In this document: in pieces, positions 22,973-35,770 of the stretch
How positions within the stretch are numbered: position 1 is the stretch's first letter
Layout of the letters: each line of letters begins with the position of its first letter
Source: Gymnopus androsaceus JB14
Lineage: Eukaryota > Basidiomycota > Agaricomycetes > Agaricales > Omphalotaceae
Direction: 5' to 3'
Assembly: GCA_009733575.1 (NCBI GenBank)
Contig: ML769608.1
Coordinates: 1-64,000, forward strand
Length of the DNA: 64,000 bases
The notes under the pieces: model-generated
Databases searched by the model: none
The model's input: only the letters and a program-made list of their open reading frames with translations
Told to the model about the DNA's origin: nothing
Position numbers and translations under genes: made by a program

Positions 22973-25128
22973 TCATGCCTCGGATTTCTTCTTCTTCTTT
23001 TTGGGTGAGTCGCCATTTGTCTGTCCGCCAGCAGCGGCGGCGGCAGCAGCCTTTTCAGCCTTTCGCGCCTTCTTCCTAGCTTTTCTCTCCTCTTCAGTCT
23101 CCTCCTACGAGCGGAACTTTAGTTAATGACCTCACAAAAAAGCGTCGAGAATGCTTACCTTGGGGCCTCTTCCTCTACTTCCATATTAACATCGCTTTCT
23201 CTCCGCTTTCTCTTCTTCTCCTTCTTGTCGCTCTTCTCCTCCTCCTCACCATCGACATCCATCTGCACATCAGCTGACGAATCCTGAGTCTTCTCCTTGT
23301 CTGCCTTTCTCTTCGCTCTCCGCTCCTCCTTGGCTCGTCTTTTCTCTTCCTTCACATCCAGCACAACCTTAATCGCCGTCTCCATAGGCGACTCTCGCTG
23401 AGTTGGCACAAGATCGGCTTGAGTGTTATACGTCTGGGTCTCGCCTGTCATTTGGAATTTCTGCTGCTTCCGGCCATTGTCTCCGAACCGCCGAACGCCT
23501 GTAGCACCATCTTGATACTCTAGTGCTCGTAGACGAGATTCGAGTTTGGCACGATGCGCGATACCTATTGAAGGTGCGTCGGCTTCTGATTTTTCGTCGA
23601 CTTCGGACAGAGCGTCGACACGGATTGACAGTGCAGCTTTCGTTGCGACCATACGAGCCATCTGAGCGATCAAGGTAAATAACGGTACAGAAGATCAAAT
23701 AAGAGCGACACTCACTTTACCCTTGAGTTTGGGAGGTGCTTGTCCGATGAAGGGAAGCCTATGTGACATAGATTTAACATCGAGGACCTGCAGAAAACAC
23801 CGAAATTAAAGACTCACATGGTATATCAGACCATATTTGGGTGTATCGTGCTTAGTCTTCAAAGCACGGAAAAGAGCCTTCTCTGCACCCAGAATCTGCA
23901 CTGTACTCGCAGGGTGCTTGGCCAGGCTGATCAAGCTCCCGGCATGGCTGATTAACCTTGCACCAACAAGCTCGCCAACTAGCGCGGTGAGATTGGGCGC
24001 GATTGCAGTCATACGATTGCGGAGGTATTCTGAGAGCTGCGTTCGATATGCCGATATTGATATTACTTGGTCGCAGAGTGAGTGGATGTGGTCAATGTCG
24101 GAATCGGAAATTTCAGTGCCCATTGATATATCGGCAGCAGCTTTGAGCACTGCTTCAAGGTCCTCGGGAAGGATGGCGGCGAAAGATGTGGAAGAAGCAT
24201 TGGTTCGGAAACCTGAAGACTTGGTTCAAAAGAGCGAAGAAAGAGAAGTGATTATGCGGTTACGAACCCATTGCTCGGATGACTTTTGCGTAGGCGATAT
24301 TGTCCACAATGATTTTAGCCATTTCAGGGAAATGCCAACCGTACCATTCCTTCGGCAAGATGTCAGAAGATTGAGGAAGGGATACTTCAGGACCGTACAT
24401 ACTTTCACTCTCATGGCGTAGATGTTGATTTCCTTGTCAAGGTCATCCAGTAAAGCAATTGCTTGCACAACCATAGTGTCGACCTTGTCTGGAGAGAATT
24501 TTATTTTGAAACTGTAAACTTTGTTAATGCCTGCATGGAAGAAAAAAGATTCTGGCGCAGTCGTACCGGGATAGAGAATGTCCAAGACCAAGACTCATGG
24601 TGGCAAGATCCTTGGTGTCCAAGCCATCTAAAAGAGCGGCAAGCTGGCCTCTGATACCTCTCCAAATTTCCTCATACTCAGAGTCAGACGTAGTGACTTT
24701 TATACTGAGCTTTTTTGATATGGATGTTGCTGTCAGAGCGAAATTTGAATAGATGTGCTATGATTGATACTATGGGCGTACCAAGGTGCTTGTCCACAAC
24801 CAAAAGGGAGTCTTTCCCTTTACCCTTCCCGAGAACTTCATCCGTCAAAAACTGCTTCAGTCCAGGACCGAGCTTTCCTTCCTGAAGTGCCGTCATATCT
24901 TCTACAGCCGTAGCCGTTGAAGTAAACCGGTGAAGAGCCTTGAGTTTTAATCTGAACAACCAAAGATTGGCTATATGTTTCGCATTTCTCGGAGCTGCAT
25001 ACGTACAATTTATTGGCTGTTTCCGCGCTCTCGAATTCCTTCCGGACTTGACTCTCTTCCATCTTGGTCACCGAGTCCGACATTTTGAAGAGGCAGTAGC
25101 CCATTGCTGTCTCAAATAGGACAAGCAT
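22973..25128 (-). CDS. NOP58: Nucleolar protein Nop58 (box C/D snoRNP core)
   Basis: Spliced reading gives a near-complete Nop58. It starts [18 protein letters not shown], then has [20 protein letters not shown] and the coiled-coil [20 protein letters not shown]. The Nop domain includes [60 protein letters not shown] and [13 protein letters not shown]. The C-terminus is the expected lysine-rich KKE-type tail ([11 protein letters not shown] ... [11 protein letters not shown]). Nop58 sits with Nop56, fibrillarin and Snu13 on box C/D snoRNAs and directs rRNA 2'-O-methylation in the nucleolus. Roughly seven introns of about 50 bp interrupt it, for example near 25012-24962 and 24780-24728. Length and domains are normal and no damage is seen. 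It is divergent from the carboxypeptidase, with only about 150 bp between starts. Confidence 0.93.
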
Positions 25129-25276
25129 GGTGGAGAAGAGGAACGACGCGTTATGGAAAGATAAAAAGTGAAAATGTCGACAAGCAAAAAAAAATCTGGG
25201 AAACTGTTCACCACGTGGTCGAAGCGCTCAAGCCGATCGAGCGCCAATCCTTCGCGTCTTATCGCAGACTCCCAGG

Positions 25277-27370
25277 ATGATGCTCAAGGTAATCGGGTTC
25301 TTGCTTTTGACTGCTTTAGGAGTAGTCTGCAACAATGTACAAACACCTCTCAATGAGCCAGTCAAGGTCCCTACCTTTTTCACCAGTGACGGAAACTCAG
25401 GGAAGCACCTATCTGCTCTCGAAGCAGATAGATTTACGCATCTTCAACACTCTCGTTTTCCGAATCATCGGATTCGCGTAAAGAAAACGACATTCTGTGA
25501 CCCCACTGTCAAGTGAGTCTCATCGTGCTCTCGAATTCTCAATCTCAGTTTCGTTGCAGTGTGTACACCGGATACTTGGATGTCGACGCTGGTGCCAAGC
25601 ATCTCTTCTTCTACTTTTTTGAGAGTAGGAATGATCCAGACAAGGGTAAGATTAGCATATACTTTCTTTTCACTTGCGCTCTATAAGCTCTGTTAGACGA
25701 TGTCATGATGTGGATCAATGGAGGTGCGCATCAGCTATACTGTATAGACCGCGTTCTCTATCTCATGCATAATCCAAGGCCCGGGCGCGTCATCTTCCAT
25801 GGGCCTTTTGATGGAACTAGGCAAGTAGCTACCGCTTCGCCTCGACTGGAGGCTAATCCATCTCTAGGACCTTGCAGTATCGATATGAATTCGACCTCGA
25901 GCAATGGCACGCTTTGGAATCCTTATTCCTGGAACGAAGCCGCCAATATCTTCTTTCTCGATCAGCCGTATGTTGATTGCTACTTTCGTCTTTGGGTTGC
26001 TACTGACCTAGCATGCTCTTGTACAGCGTCGGAGTTGGTTTCTCTTATGCTGACTTTGGACAGACCATACAGACCACTGAGGATGCTGCAAAGAATATCC
26101 AAGCTTTCATCACCATATTTTTCGAGACCTTCACTCAGTTCAAAGGGAGACCACTGCACTTATCAGGGGAATCGTATGGGGTCAGTCACTGATCTTCATT
26201 GTATGCAGGATACTGTACCCACTAATAATCGTACCCGGTGATTAGGGTCGATATCTTCCCGTTTTCGCAAGTGAAATATATGACCAGAACACGATCGCTA
26301 AGCAAGAAGGGCGACCAGAACTCAATCTTCAAAGTGTTATTATAGGTAACGGTAACACGGGAATCTCGGGGTGAGTCATTCGCATGATAATGAAGCTTTC
26401 TATTCTTGATCCATGCATGATCTTCACTGCTACAGCCTGTATCCTGGGCGATATGAAATCGAATGTGGAACGGCTGCTTTAGAGATACCGTTCCAGTCCA
26501 TAAGCAACTGCGTTAGAATGAAGATGGCGGTCAGTGTTCTCAACTTGTTCCCATAGGAAAAGTTTTAAAAGACCGTCTGGTTCTCTAGCTTCCGCGATGC
26601 CAAAAGCAGATGCGAGAGAATTGCATTGATCAATTTGACTTGATCAATTGTCGTGCTGCTATCAATTTCTGCGACAGTGAACTGTCGACCGGAATGTGGG
26701 CAAGTGGTAAACAAAGCAATGTCCTTCCATTTCTCAACAATTTATTATTGATTCTCTTTCTCTAGGACGGAATGTCTATGATATCACAAAGGTTTGACCC
26801 GCCTCAGCCTCCTTCTCCTGTTTGACATTGATGAACAGATGTGTGTTGGGGACGATTTGTGCTACCACGAAAACACTGCCATCATAGAGTATCTGAACTT
26901 GCCAGAAGTTCGGGAGCTGCTAGGTGTTGAAACGCCTTACAATTTCTCGGGCCATTCCTCGGAAGTAGGCGCTGGTTTTGGCGCACATATGGACAAGTTC
27001 AACACTCCTACGCAATTTCACGTAGCCAACCTTTTGGACAGAGGTATTCGCGTGCTGATATACGCTGGAACCTTCGATTGGCAATGCAACTGGGTATCTA
27101 ATAAGCTGTGGGTTGATGCACTGGAGTGGAGTGGATCTGATGAGTATAGCGCTGCTCAATGGAGAGATTGGTCTGTTGAAGGACGGAAGGCAGGTGAAGT
27201 GAAATCCACTCCGTTGCTGACGTTCGCCACGGTTAGAGGAGCAGGACATATGATGAGTACTCTATCTTCCTAATTTGGACCTTTACTAACTCTCGATGCA
27301 AGTCCCGCACGATAAACCGGAAGAAGCCCTTACGATGATACAGAAATGGCTAAAGCGTCAACATCTTTGA
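25277..27370 (+). CDS. Secreted serine carboxypeptidase (peptidase family S10)
   Basis: The start gives a typical signal peptide (MMLKVIGFLLLTALGVVC) and a short pro-region. Family landmarks are in order: VYTGYLDVDAGAKHLFFYFF, ESRNDPD, WINGGPGASSSMGLLMELGP, WNEAANIFFLDQPVGVGFSY, the catalytic-serine motif GESYGGRYLP, the catalytic-Asp region YAGTFDWQCNWVSN and the catalytic-His region GAGHMVPHDKPEEAL. S10 enzymes remove C-terminal residues at acidic pH in vacuole or medium. About nine introns are read. The one after MGLLMEL is of GC-AG type (donor gcaagt near 25818, acceptor ctctag near 25868). The first GGPG intron is GT-AG. All three catalytic residues are retained, so it is probably active. 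Confidence 0.93.
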
Positions 27371-28159
27371 CAACATTAATGATTATGTTTTGGGCTGACG
27401 GTGTTGTCAGTAGCGTACCTTGAGTGTACCACGTCTACTACCCATCTGATGGCTATTTTTGGCGATGCGCCCCCGCGTCTCACTGACCTTGACGACGAAG
27501 AAGAGTCTCGACTCTTTTCCTTCCAGCTACCAATCACATACCGGACCAAGTACCATCCAATTGGTCTATCCGTAACTCATTTTGTATTGGTCCACCCGAG
27601 ATAGAGGTACTGCATCATTTCAACGACAAGTCCAATATTCCATATCAACTCCTTCTCCAGAGTCAAAGCTGAACAAATGGTCGGCCGCCGAAGTCTCTAA
27701 TGGTGTTTATCGGACCTGTTCTGTCGAGAAAACAAGTCAGGGGTTTTTCACTGCAACCCCGTTGAAAAGCAGTGTCTCCATTGGCCTACAGTCTAATCTG
27801 CTTCATAACGTCCCCATGGTAATCCACCCATAAGTAAAAAAGATGACCGATTGTGCCGAAAGCAATCAACGACCAGAACCGAGCTTCAGGTTTTTCCCAT
27901 GCCTGATGCTGGCAGTATACAAAAAGGACTGCTCTGATCAGATGCCGATTCACCCTTCGTGTTTCCCTCCCTTCTTCGTTCCCCCTAGTGAGTGTTGGAA
28001 TTATTCGTTTCTGAGACGTCCTGGCTGAAAAATCGCTGTAGCTCTTTTTTTTTAGGCTGCCCGGCTGCGCCCCTCTGGTCCCTTCTCTTCGTTCGGTTTC
28101 CAACCCACCTACATTCTTTTAAGCAGGCTTTCCGTTCGGCGTCAATTTATTGAATAAAA
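27371..28159. other. Intergenic region and pyrimidine-rich promoter of the ferritin-like gene
   Basis: The second half is CT-rich (tttccctcccttcttcgtt), typical of strong fungal promoters. A 67-codon frame near 27401-27604 has acidic content but no family match, and I do not call it. Confidence 0.5.
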
Positions 28160-29636
28160 ATGCGTTTCTCTACCACCCTCCTCGCAGCGGCAGTGCCCCT
28201 TGCAGCCTATGCTGCTCCTGTTAGTAAAAGGCAGATTGCTGCTATCGATGTCACGGTTCTTCGTATGTGGTTTTGCGCTTTCCTCCCCCTTCCAGTATTC
28301 ATCAGGCTATAGAATTCGCGGATGTTCTTGAGCAGTTGGAGAGTCAATTCTACGCGGCTGGTTTATCACAATTCCAGAGCTCTGATTACACCGCTGCCGG
28401 TTTCACTGCAAGCTCCCTCGCCATCCAGCAGATAACGAACATCCAATCTAATGAAGCAACTCACGATACTGCGTTACAGGTATGTACGATATCGTTGGGA
28501 TGCTTGCGTTCAGAATTAACTCTCGTGATAGTCGGAATTGCAAGCTCTTGGAGCATCTGCCATAACATCTTGCACATTTCGACTTTTCTTCAGCTCTGAC
28601 TGATGTGTCAACTATGCTTGCTACTGCTCGTGTTGTGGAGAACCTTGGTGTTATGGCTTACCTTGGAGCGGCTTCATTGATAACCGACCCTCAGCTCTTG
28701 GAAATTGCTGGCTCCATTTTAACGACAGAGGCTCGTCATCAAACGATGCTCAACGTTCTTTCTGGAACTGGAACTGCCATTCCTTCTCCTTTCGACCTTG
28801 CGTTGACCCCAAGCGAGGTCCTTGCAGTCGCCTCCCCATTCATCAGCGGAGCTTGTGACCTTGGAGTTCCTGGTTAGTTGGTTATGTATTGGAGACAGTA
28901 GTCTTGCTAACATTGATTATCTTATAGCCAACCCGACCCTCAGCATCACCAACACAGGAACCGTTTCTCAGGGAACTTCTTTGACCTTCTCGTCTTCAGC
29001 TCTCAACTCGTCTGTTGACCTCAGCGTAAGCATACGTCTTTTTTTTCACCACAAAGCGGATATTCACGCTCTTTTGTTTTTTTATAGAATGCATCATGTC
29101 AGATGTTAATCGGTGGCAACCCCATCTCCATCTCCCTTCCCCTTGATCAATGTGTCGTCCCCAACACCGTTAATGGTCCCGTTGCCATCTTCATCACCTC
29201 CGACAACGACCCCTTGCAGCCCGACCCCGTTAACCGTGCTAGCGCCAACAACATCCTCGCTGGACCCGCCGTCGCATTCATTGACGCATCCCCCGAAGTC
29301 ATCGGTCAAATGGTTCGTACTGGCACTAGTACCGCCGCTGCCAGCAATGTCACCACGACCATTAGCCCTGCCGCCGCCGCGTCCCTCGCCTCAGGCACAG
29401 ACGTAGCATCTGCTCCTGCAGCCACGGATGCGTCCTCTACTGGCACTGCATCAGCTTCTGCATCCACTGATGCATCCTCTGTTGGCTCTGCGTCGAATTC
29501 GTCCTCCGTCGGCTCTGCGTCGAATTCGACAGCTTCCTCAGTGAACGACCTCAGCTCTGACTCATCCGCTCCATTCCTTAATACTTTCACTGGTGCCGCA
29601 GGCCCCGTCAATGTCATTGGATGGTCCAACGTCTAA
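28160..29636 (+). CDS. Secreted ferritin-like domain protein (Rds1-like)
   Basis: The signal peptide MRFSTTLLAAAVPLAAYAAP is followed by a KR processing site. After an intron (GTATGT...CTATAG) the ferritin-like helices read VLQFADVLEQLESQFYAAG, EATHDTAL, ARVVENLGVMAYLGAA and TTEARHQTML. The two ExxH motifs and the helix-1 and helix-3 glutamates needed for a di-metal site are all visible. A beta-rich region (NPTLSITNTGTVSQGTSL) and a long Ser/Thr/Ala-rich tail follow, with degenerate ASSVGSASNS repeats. It ends GPVNVIGWSNV. This matches the fungal ferritin-like/Rds1 family of secreted, stress-responsive proteins; the biochemical role is unproven. Its 3' flank has been copied to other places in the window. 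Confidence 0.85.
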
Positions 29637-29639
29637 TCG

Positions 29640-30060
29640 CCAGTTGGGTTGGACTAGGGAGGAAGGCGTAATGGGATCATTGTTTTTCACGGTTTCACAT
29701 CAGGGACTAACATACTATTCTTAACGGACATTTAAGTAACGGACACTGCTTGCTTTTAATCTTCACCTTGCCTCTAGTAGCTTGGAGGAGATACCGCATT
29801 TTTTATCTTTATACCTCACAACTACAGCGTTCTTTCTATCCCCCCGCCTTCCGCCTTTCGCCTGTCTTTGGAATTGTGGATTCTTTTCGTATGTTTGTTT
29901 TCGGTCCATCTCTAGTAGTTGGCCGGTGTACCTAGAAGGGAGGCGGTCCGAATACCCCTTGAGTTTTTTGTGTCTTTAGGCTTTGTGGCATATATCATTT
30001 CTGTATAACTAGCCTAGAAGCGCGATAAATAGAGAGGATTCGTTAAATAAAATGAAAGAG
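29640..30060. repeat. 3' flank of the ferritin-like gene, source copy of a dispersed repeat
   Basis: Near-identical copies occur at 35360-35770, in part at 32390-32560 and, in reverse, at 41440-41575. Shared strings include ggacactgcttgctttta and gcgcgataaatagagaggat. Confidence 0.85.
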
Positions 30061-30324
30061 TTTTGTAAAGGGTCTAGCAATAGCATTCGGCCAATGAACA
30101 AGCACGGTTGGCTACAGTACGGTATAGTTATAGTATCGACAGAAGTCAAGGGTCAGGGGTCAATCCAATTTATTTGGACAAAGCGCATACAGCACCTCAA
30201 AGGCGGACACCACCAAGCTCCAAAAGTAATATGTAAAGTATCAGTGGGGCAAGTAGAAAGCCCGTCGATGGACAAAGGAAACGCCGATTTAGCGCCAGCG
30301 GCTATTTACCATTGACTTACCACC

Positions 30325-31721
30325 ATGGTAGATCCACTACCCAATGAGCTTGTGGACCGCATCATCGACAACTTCGACTTCTCCATCGACAAAACCACTC
30401 TTCTCAACTGCGCCCTTGTTGGAAGAGCTTGGGTTCGTGCTTCGCAGCGTGGTATCTTCCACACTATCTCTCTCAAAATCATTATACCCCCGAGTGTCGA
30501 TACTTCATTCCAGCTATCGGAGGTTATCGACTATTATGTTAAGAAAAACCACCAGTTACGCGCATTATTCGATGGAAACCCGGGTCTCGCGTCCTATGTT
30601 CAATGCCTGGAGTTGTGGGACTTTTCATTCGGGACCGTAATACAGGAGGTCGAAGGGAATGCTCTTATAATTATACCTCTATCGCTGAAGTTGTCAATCG
30701 ACTGTCCAAAGTGAAGAAACTAGTTCTCCACTTTTATTGGCTCAGACTGTCATTTTCACCTTCGTTGGAAGCCGCGTTGACTAGGATGTTCAGAGCGCCT
30801 TCGGTGACTGAAGTCGTCCTCGAGACCTTGGAAATTCCAAAATTCGCGGATTTGGTGTCTTTACTGAGCCATTTGACGCGTCTGAAGGTGCTCAAAATCA
30901 TGGCTATATCTTGTGATGATTGGAGTGCACCGAATACCGCTCATGCGACTGGCAGTCCTCTCCCTGGGTCCATACAGCTTGATAAACTAGTTTTCAATGA
31001 CCGCGATTTCATTACATGGTTCCAGCAAGGGAGCTGCCCTTTTGGACTCCAAAATCTCCGACATTTGCAGATTTTTCCTGCTGTGTTAAATTCCCAGGAG
31101 GCGGTTGATGTTCTGCAGCAAGCTGGTAAAGCTCTGACCAAGCTGACATTGAAACGGGAGAGTGAAATGGGAGGTTAGTTCGACGACTCGTGTTTTCTTT
31201 TCGATGACTAATGGACTCCAGACTTGGGCCCGGGACCGTTTCTTCATCTCGGATACACGCCCAACCTGAAAAGCCTAAAGCTGTTCAATATCTTCCGAAA
31301 GAGGTTGAAGACTCCACATCCTGTGGATTCTGTTCCCTGGATGCGGTCTCTCTTCGAACCCCTTCTGAACTCGGATCAGAAAAGGTATCCCCTGCAACGT
31401 CTAACCATTGAAATATCGGTTGATGGTTACACTATGTCGAATAATCGTTATTGGACAAAGTGGCCATCGCTTGATGCACTCCTTTCGAAGCCAGAGTTTG
31501 ATTTGCTTGAAACGGTTCATATCGTGATAAAGTGTGGTTCACCGTCACTGGACCCAGGTAGGCGTGCAAGAGAGGTTCTGGACGAAATGCTTTCATTTTT
31601 GAAGGGTTCAGGAAAGCTGAAGTTTACTGTCCGTACATCACCTATACCAACCATATACGTACATCACATATACCAAACATATCCATCACTACTCATAGAC
31701 AACGGTAGGCTTCCGCCTTAG
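30325..31721 (+). pseudogene. F-box-like protein, frameshifted paralogue of 13661
   Basis: It starts MVDPLPNELVDRIIDNFDFS with the same F-box-like motif and 5' flank as the gene at 13661. Relative to that gene, about five extra bases near 30660-30680 shift the frame between NALI and TSIAEVVNRLSKVKK. The rest of exon 1 (PSVTEVVLETLEIPKFADLV) and the second exon after an intron at about 31176-31222 (HLGYTPNLKSLKLF ... KPEFDLLETVHIVIK) are readable. Exon 2 is longer here and lacks the premature stop of the other copy, so each copy is broken in a different place. Confidence 0.7.
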
Positions 31722-32389
31722 TGGCAGATTGTGAGCGACCGAGGAAAAAGTCTAATATATGAAGTCATGTTCCTATATATGATCCTGCTTTGTACATACC
31801 TTTACCCGTTTACAAGTAGCTCAATGATTATAAAGTGTTTTATGTCAAGTTCTAGCTATTGGGTGCTCAATGACATACCTTTTGATCATTCTTACATGGA
31901 AAATTATTTTGCATTTATTTGACTTCCAAATAGCGATTTGGCTACTTTTTTGCATGACGGAGGAAATGGTCGGACGGAATCTTGAGATTCGACCAAGATT
32001 CGACCTTTCATTATATCTCTCTTCAAACTGCAAATTGCAAAAATCCATCCGATCATTCCCTGATACGTGAAGTTCTGAGCCTACTCAATTTTTTTCACGA
32101 TTTTAGGACACCATTAGGTAGGCAAAAAAGTCTTACAATTCAAAAGCGGACAGACGAAAATGTGGCGGTGCAATCAATCGAGTAAGGTCGGTGTAGATGC
32201 CCACCGTAAGTTACTTACTTTAGGGCGCGCCAGCGCGAACCGAAATTTTGAGGGGTTTTGCGACCGAAGAAGCATGCTAAAGGCAGAAATTCGAAGTGCT
32301 GAAGTGTCAAGAGTGTGCTCAGGAAGGTGTTTTAACGTCTGAAATAGCGCAAAAGTACATCGTATACTATGGTCAGATAAGATCTGATA
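31722..32389. other. AT-rich spacer without a recognised gene
   Basis: No coding exon or repeat family recognised. Confidence 0.45.
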
Positions 32390-32560
32390 GTAGTTTCCGA
32401 GGTGTCCTAGAAGGGAGGCCCTTGGTTTTTTGCGTCTTTAGACTTTGTGGCATTATATCACCGTTTCTGTACTAACTAGCTTGAGAGCGCGATAAATAGA
32501 GAGAACTCGTTAAATAAAATGAAAGTGTTTCGTGGAAAGTCTGTTGACAGTATTCTTCTA
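32390..32560. repeat. Partial copy of the ferritin-like gene 3' flank
   Basis: The sequence contains cctagaagggagg, ttttttgcgtctttagac and gcgcgataaatagagag, as at 29930-30060 and 35630-35760. It is immediately followed by the 3' end of the EAF relic. Confidence 0.8.
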
Positions 32561-32693
32561 ATGCTCTATGTTGTGATCAACTTTATTCTGCCCGATGAAT
32601 AAGTAATTCCAGTGCAAAGTTGTACATGAATACAATCCTAGACTTGAATAGCAGTTGTAACAGGCGATGTCCACAGTCCGTTCAACCCCCAAT

Positions 32694-33330
32694 CTAGTCA
32701 TCATCACTCTCATCACTCGAGGAGTAATAATCCTCGTCCCCGCTATCCCTCCCCAGCAAGCTGATACAACGATATCGGGGGACCCCTCGGAGGAAGCACT
32801 GGTGTCCCCCTTAGGCACAATGGCCAAAGTAAGAAAATCATCCAACACCTTTGGCTCGTCATCCCGGCTCTGCTTCATCCATCTGCGCATTCATTAAGTT
32901 CCACATTGATTTCAACTCCGCCTTCATCTTTTGCTGATGCCGGTGCCGGTACACGACAGGAGCGGTAGACACGGGAGCAGCGATTTCGTCCATGCATCAT
33001 CTTCCGAGTTTGAGCCCGCAGAAGTGCAACGGATAAAGAGATTCTAATGAGACCTCGGGTAGTGGTTGTGGTTGAGCTCGAGATGATGAAGGTGTTGGTA
33101 GTCGTAGAAGAAGGTAAAGGAGCAGGCTGGACGAATACATTCGAGGGGTCATGTAATTCGAGACGAGATGGGGCGCTTGGGTTCCACAATAGGACTCGGT
33201 TGCGTTTCATTGGACGTTTGGCCTCTGGTACTGTCTCGTCCTCTGCATCCGAAAATGTTGGCGTAGCTCTCTTCACAGCCTTGTTGGGTTTCACAGCGGC
33301 AGAAACAGTTGAAGCCTTTCGGCTCCGCTG
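32694..33330 (-). pseudogene. EAF (ELL-associated factor) C-terminal fragment
   Basis: A minus-strand relic of the gene at 39752-41314. Readable pieces are KRATPTFSDAEDETVPEAKR, a block around LELHDPSNVFVQP, acidic DDFLTLAI and the terminal YSSSDESDD. Frames change several times and the conserved N-terminal EAF domain is missing. It cannot encode a working protein. Confidence 0.75.
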
Positions 33331-33526
33331 TGTTCTTGATTATCTCAATCGAAGGAAAGGCTTTAGGCGATCCACTGTGGTTCATTCCGGGTAAATACCT
33401 GAGAGATTGTTAGGACAACAAAACTCTCATCTTTGCCTTTTGAAGGAATATGTCAAAAAGGGGATTGCTATAGGAGAGCGGGATAAACTATTTGTCAAGT
33501 GTGAATACCTCCAGAAGGTTGCCATA

Positions 33527-35188
33527 TCACAGTAGGAACCTTGTCAATGAATAAAGAGCAAGGCGGTTTAATGGTACTTGGCTAGCAGAAGTTACAGTAA
33601 ATGATGATCTGGCGGTGTTGTGTTTGACTGGAAACATCAGCTGAAGGGAAAGAAGGCGGACGCCTTCAGATTTTGTCATGAACAGTAGTCTCATAGACAC
33701 GACCTGCCTAAAAGAGGAACCGTCACTAACCATCTCCTTGAAGGCGGTGCAGTACTTTTGGCGTTTTTCGTCAGTTAACCCTAGCAGCTTCTGGTCCATT
33801 TCGCCTGCAATATAGTCGGACTTGATGATAGGGAACCATTCATCATTCTCCTTTATACTGGTCTTGACTACCTCGCTGGTTGAGCTTGACAGCAATTATT
33901 GGGTGAGGAACATCGACATCTGCAAAGGCATCTCCTGTCACAACGAAATGCTGCACGAACTTGATCGTTTCTTTCCATACCGTCTTCCGCTGGTAGTTTC
34001 AGCGCTTGCTTGTGGCGATCTATACACTGCCGCAGGTTCATGAAGATACTCATACACATCGCGCGCGGCCCAGCCATACTGTGTGATCGCATGACTCAAC
34101 AGAATCTTTGCTGCTTCCTCCGGATTGATGGTCGAGACCGACTGCTCCTGCTCCTTTGTCTCCTCCGTCGCGTTCTGCTCCTGCTCCTGCGTGTCATCTG
34201 GATACTCGTCCTCAACCATCTCGTCTTCCTGCTTGTTGTGAATGAAGTCTCGGCCGGAAATCAGAGCTTCTTCCAGAGTTGTACGATGAATCAAATGCAG
34301 TTCGAATTCCGGTTTTATTGGGTCATCTCGGTGATTGAGCCAGTAATCAATGGCCTCCATCGTCTGGGTATATTTATGCTGTACCTTCCAGCTGTCAGGA
34401 TGGTCAGCGGTTATCTCGTGATATTAAGAGAAGACATACCCAGCCAAAAGTTCTTTGACTGTCCAGAAAGGAACCCCCACATACGCGCATCCCTCCTCTC
34501 TAGCCAAATGTGGTACCGTTTTGGGTCAGGGGAAGCCGCCTGAACGGCAAACACTCTCCGTGCTTCAGCTAGACCAGTAGGCTCCTCCGTTTTGGCATCC
34601 ACGTCGATTAAAGCCCATATAGAGCCATTGGAAGCGGTCACCTCGGGTATAATAGTGAAGTCGAATGTGGAAGGTGATATCGGTGTGTAGGCACGATCGT
34701 TGTAGAACAAAATAATGTGGACGCCATGATAGAAGAGGACCGGAGCTCTCTGGCATGGCGAATCGTCTTTGAGGGTCAATAGAACAGCAAGTAGGTACCA
34801 CAGGAATACACTCTTGCCTACGCAAAATTTCAGTATACAGCAGCAATAGTTGATATTCAGGATACACACCAGTACCAGGTTGGCCAGAAATCAGAACTCC
34901 GCTATGATTAGTATCTTCTCGTTGGTAGCGTCCGAACAGACGTTCGACCATAGCAGAATAAGAGGCCAAAACTAAAACTGTACTCCCGCAATCATCGAGC
35001 GTATAGGTCAAAGATGCATTTCCCGACTTTGGGGCGATTTCCAGCGTTCGCGGGTAAGGGCCTTTATCGTCCAGGGGATTAGTATGATTCTTCCAGTGAT
35101 CCAGCAACTCCTGCCACTTCAGTTCAGCGGCCTTCCACTTACGGAAACGGTTCTGAGCCCAGGGGTAGAGGTCTGCGTATGATTTCAT
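33527..35188 (-). pseudogene. Crinkler/RHS-like P-loop ATPase, probably degenerate
   Basis: The first exon reads from MKSYADLYPWAQNRFRKWKA to a Walker A motif split by an intron (GVLISGQPGTG | KSVFLWYLLAVLL). Exon 2 runs to SGQSKNFWLG. A third exon holds MEAIDYWLNHRDDP, an acidic Gln/Glu-rich linker and LSHAITQYGWAARDVYEYL. A last readable block lies at 33527-33895. The split Walker A and the following hydrophobic helix resemble ATPases linked to fungal Crinkler/RHS-type proteins. I see no intact nuclease or effector domain, and the 3' exons do not join cleanly. The family call is tentative. Confidence 0.5.
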
Positions 35189-35231
35189 GGTCAGAGCGAA
35201 AGCAGAAATAAGCGCCCAGTCGCTTGAAAGA

Positions 35232-35770
35232 AACGCAAATCTCGTCTTCAGCTCTCAACTCGTCTAGGGTGGTGCTAATACCTAGGTTCCAATTAAGATT
35301 GGTCTCTAAAAGCCAAAGCCATTCCCGCTACGAGGAGTATGGCTTCGCCCCAACTTCAAGTTGGGTCGGTCAGTTGTAATGGACTAGGGCAGGCGTAATG
35401 GGATGTCAGGGACTAACACATTCTTAACGGACAATTTAAGTAACGGACACTGCTTGCTTTTAATCTTCACCTTGCCTCTAGTAGCTTGGAGGAGATACCG
35501 CATTTTTTATCTTTATACCTCACAACTACAGCGTTCTTTCTCCCCCCGCTCCCCGCCTTTGCTTGTCTTTTGAGTTGTGAATTCTTTTCGTATGTTTGTT
35601 TTCAGTCCATCTGTAGTAGTTGGCCGGTTTACCTAGAAGGGAGGCGGTCCGAATACCCCTTAGTTTTTTGTGTCTTTAGGCTTTGTGGCATATATCATTT
35701 CTGTACTTACTAGCCTAGAAGCGCGATAAATAGAGAGGATTCGTTAAATAAAATAAAAGACTTGTGAACG
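35232..35770. repeat. Internally deleted copy of the ferritin-like gene
   Basis: A short exon piece (tcgtcttcagctctcaactc, as at 28989) is joined after a gap to the 3' flank found at 29640-30060. The coding region between has been lost. It shows that the whole gene end, not just the flank, was once copied. Confidence 0.75.

Noticed and set aside
22810..23016. Small minus-strand frame at the Nop58 3' end
   Set aside because: It overlaps the Nop58 C-terminal codons and 3' flank and has no independent support.
22973..25128. Intronic box C/D snoRNAs in Nop58
   Set aside because: I looked for RUGAUGA and CUGA pairs in the introns and found no convincing combination; the introns are about 50 bp and too short.
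29113..29629. Overlapping open frames on both strands in the ferritin-like tail
   Set aside because: They arise from the low-complexity Ser/Thr/Ala-rich coding sequence; the real frame is fixed by the ferritin-like domain upstream.
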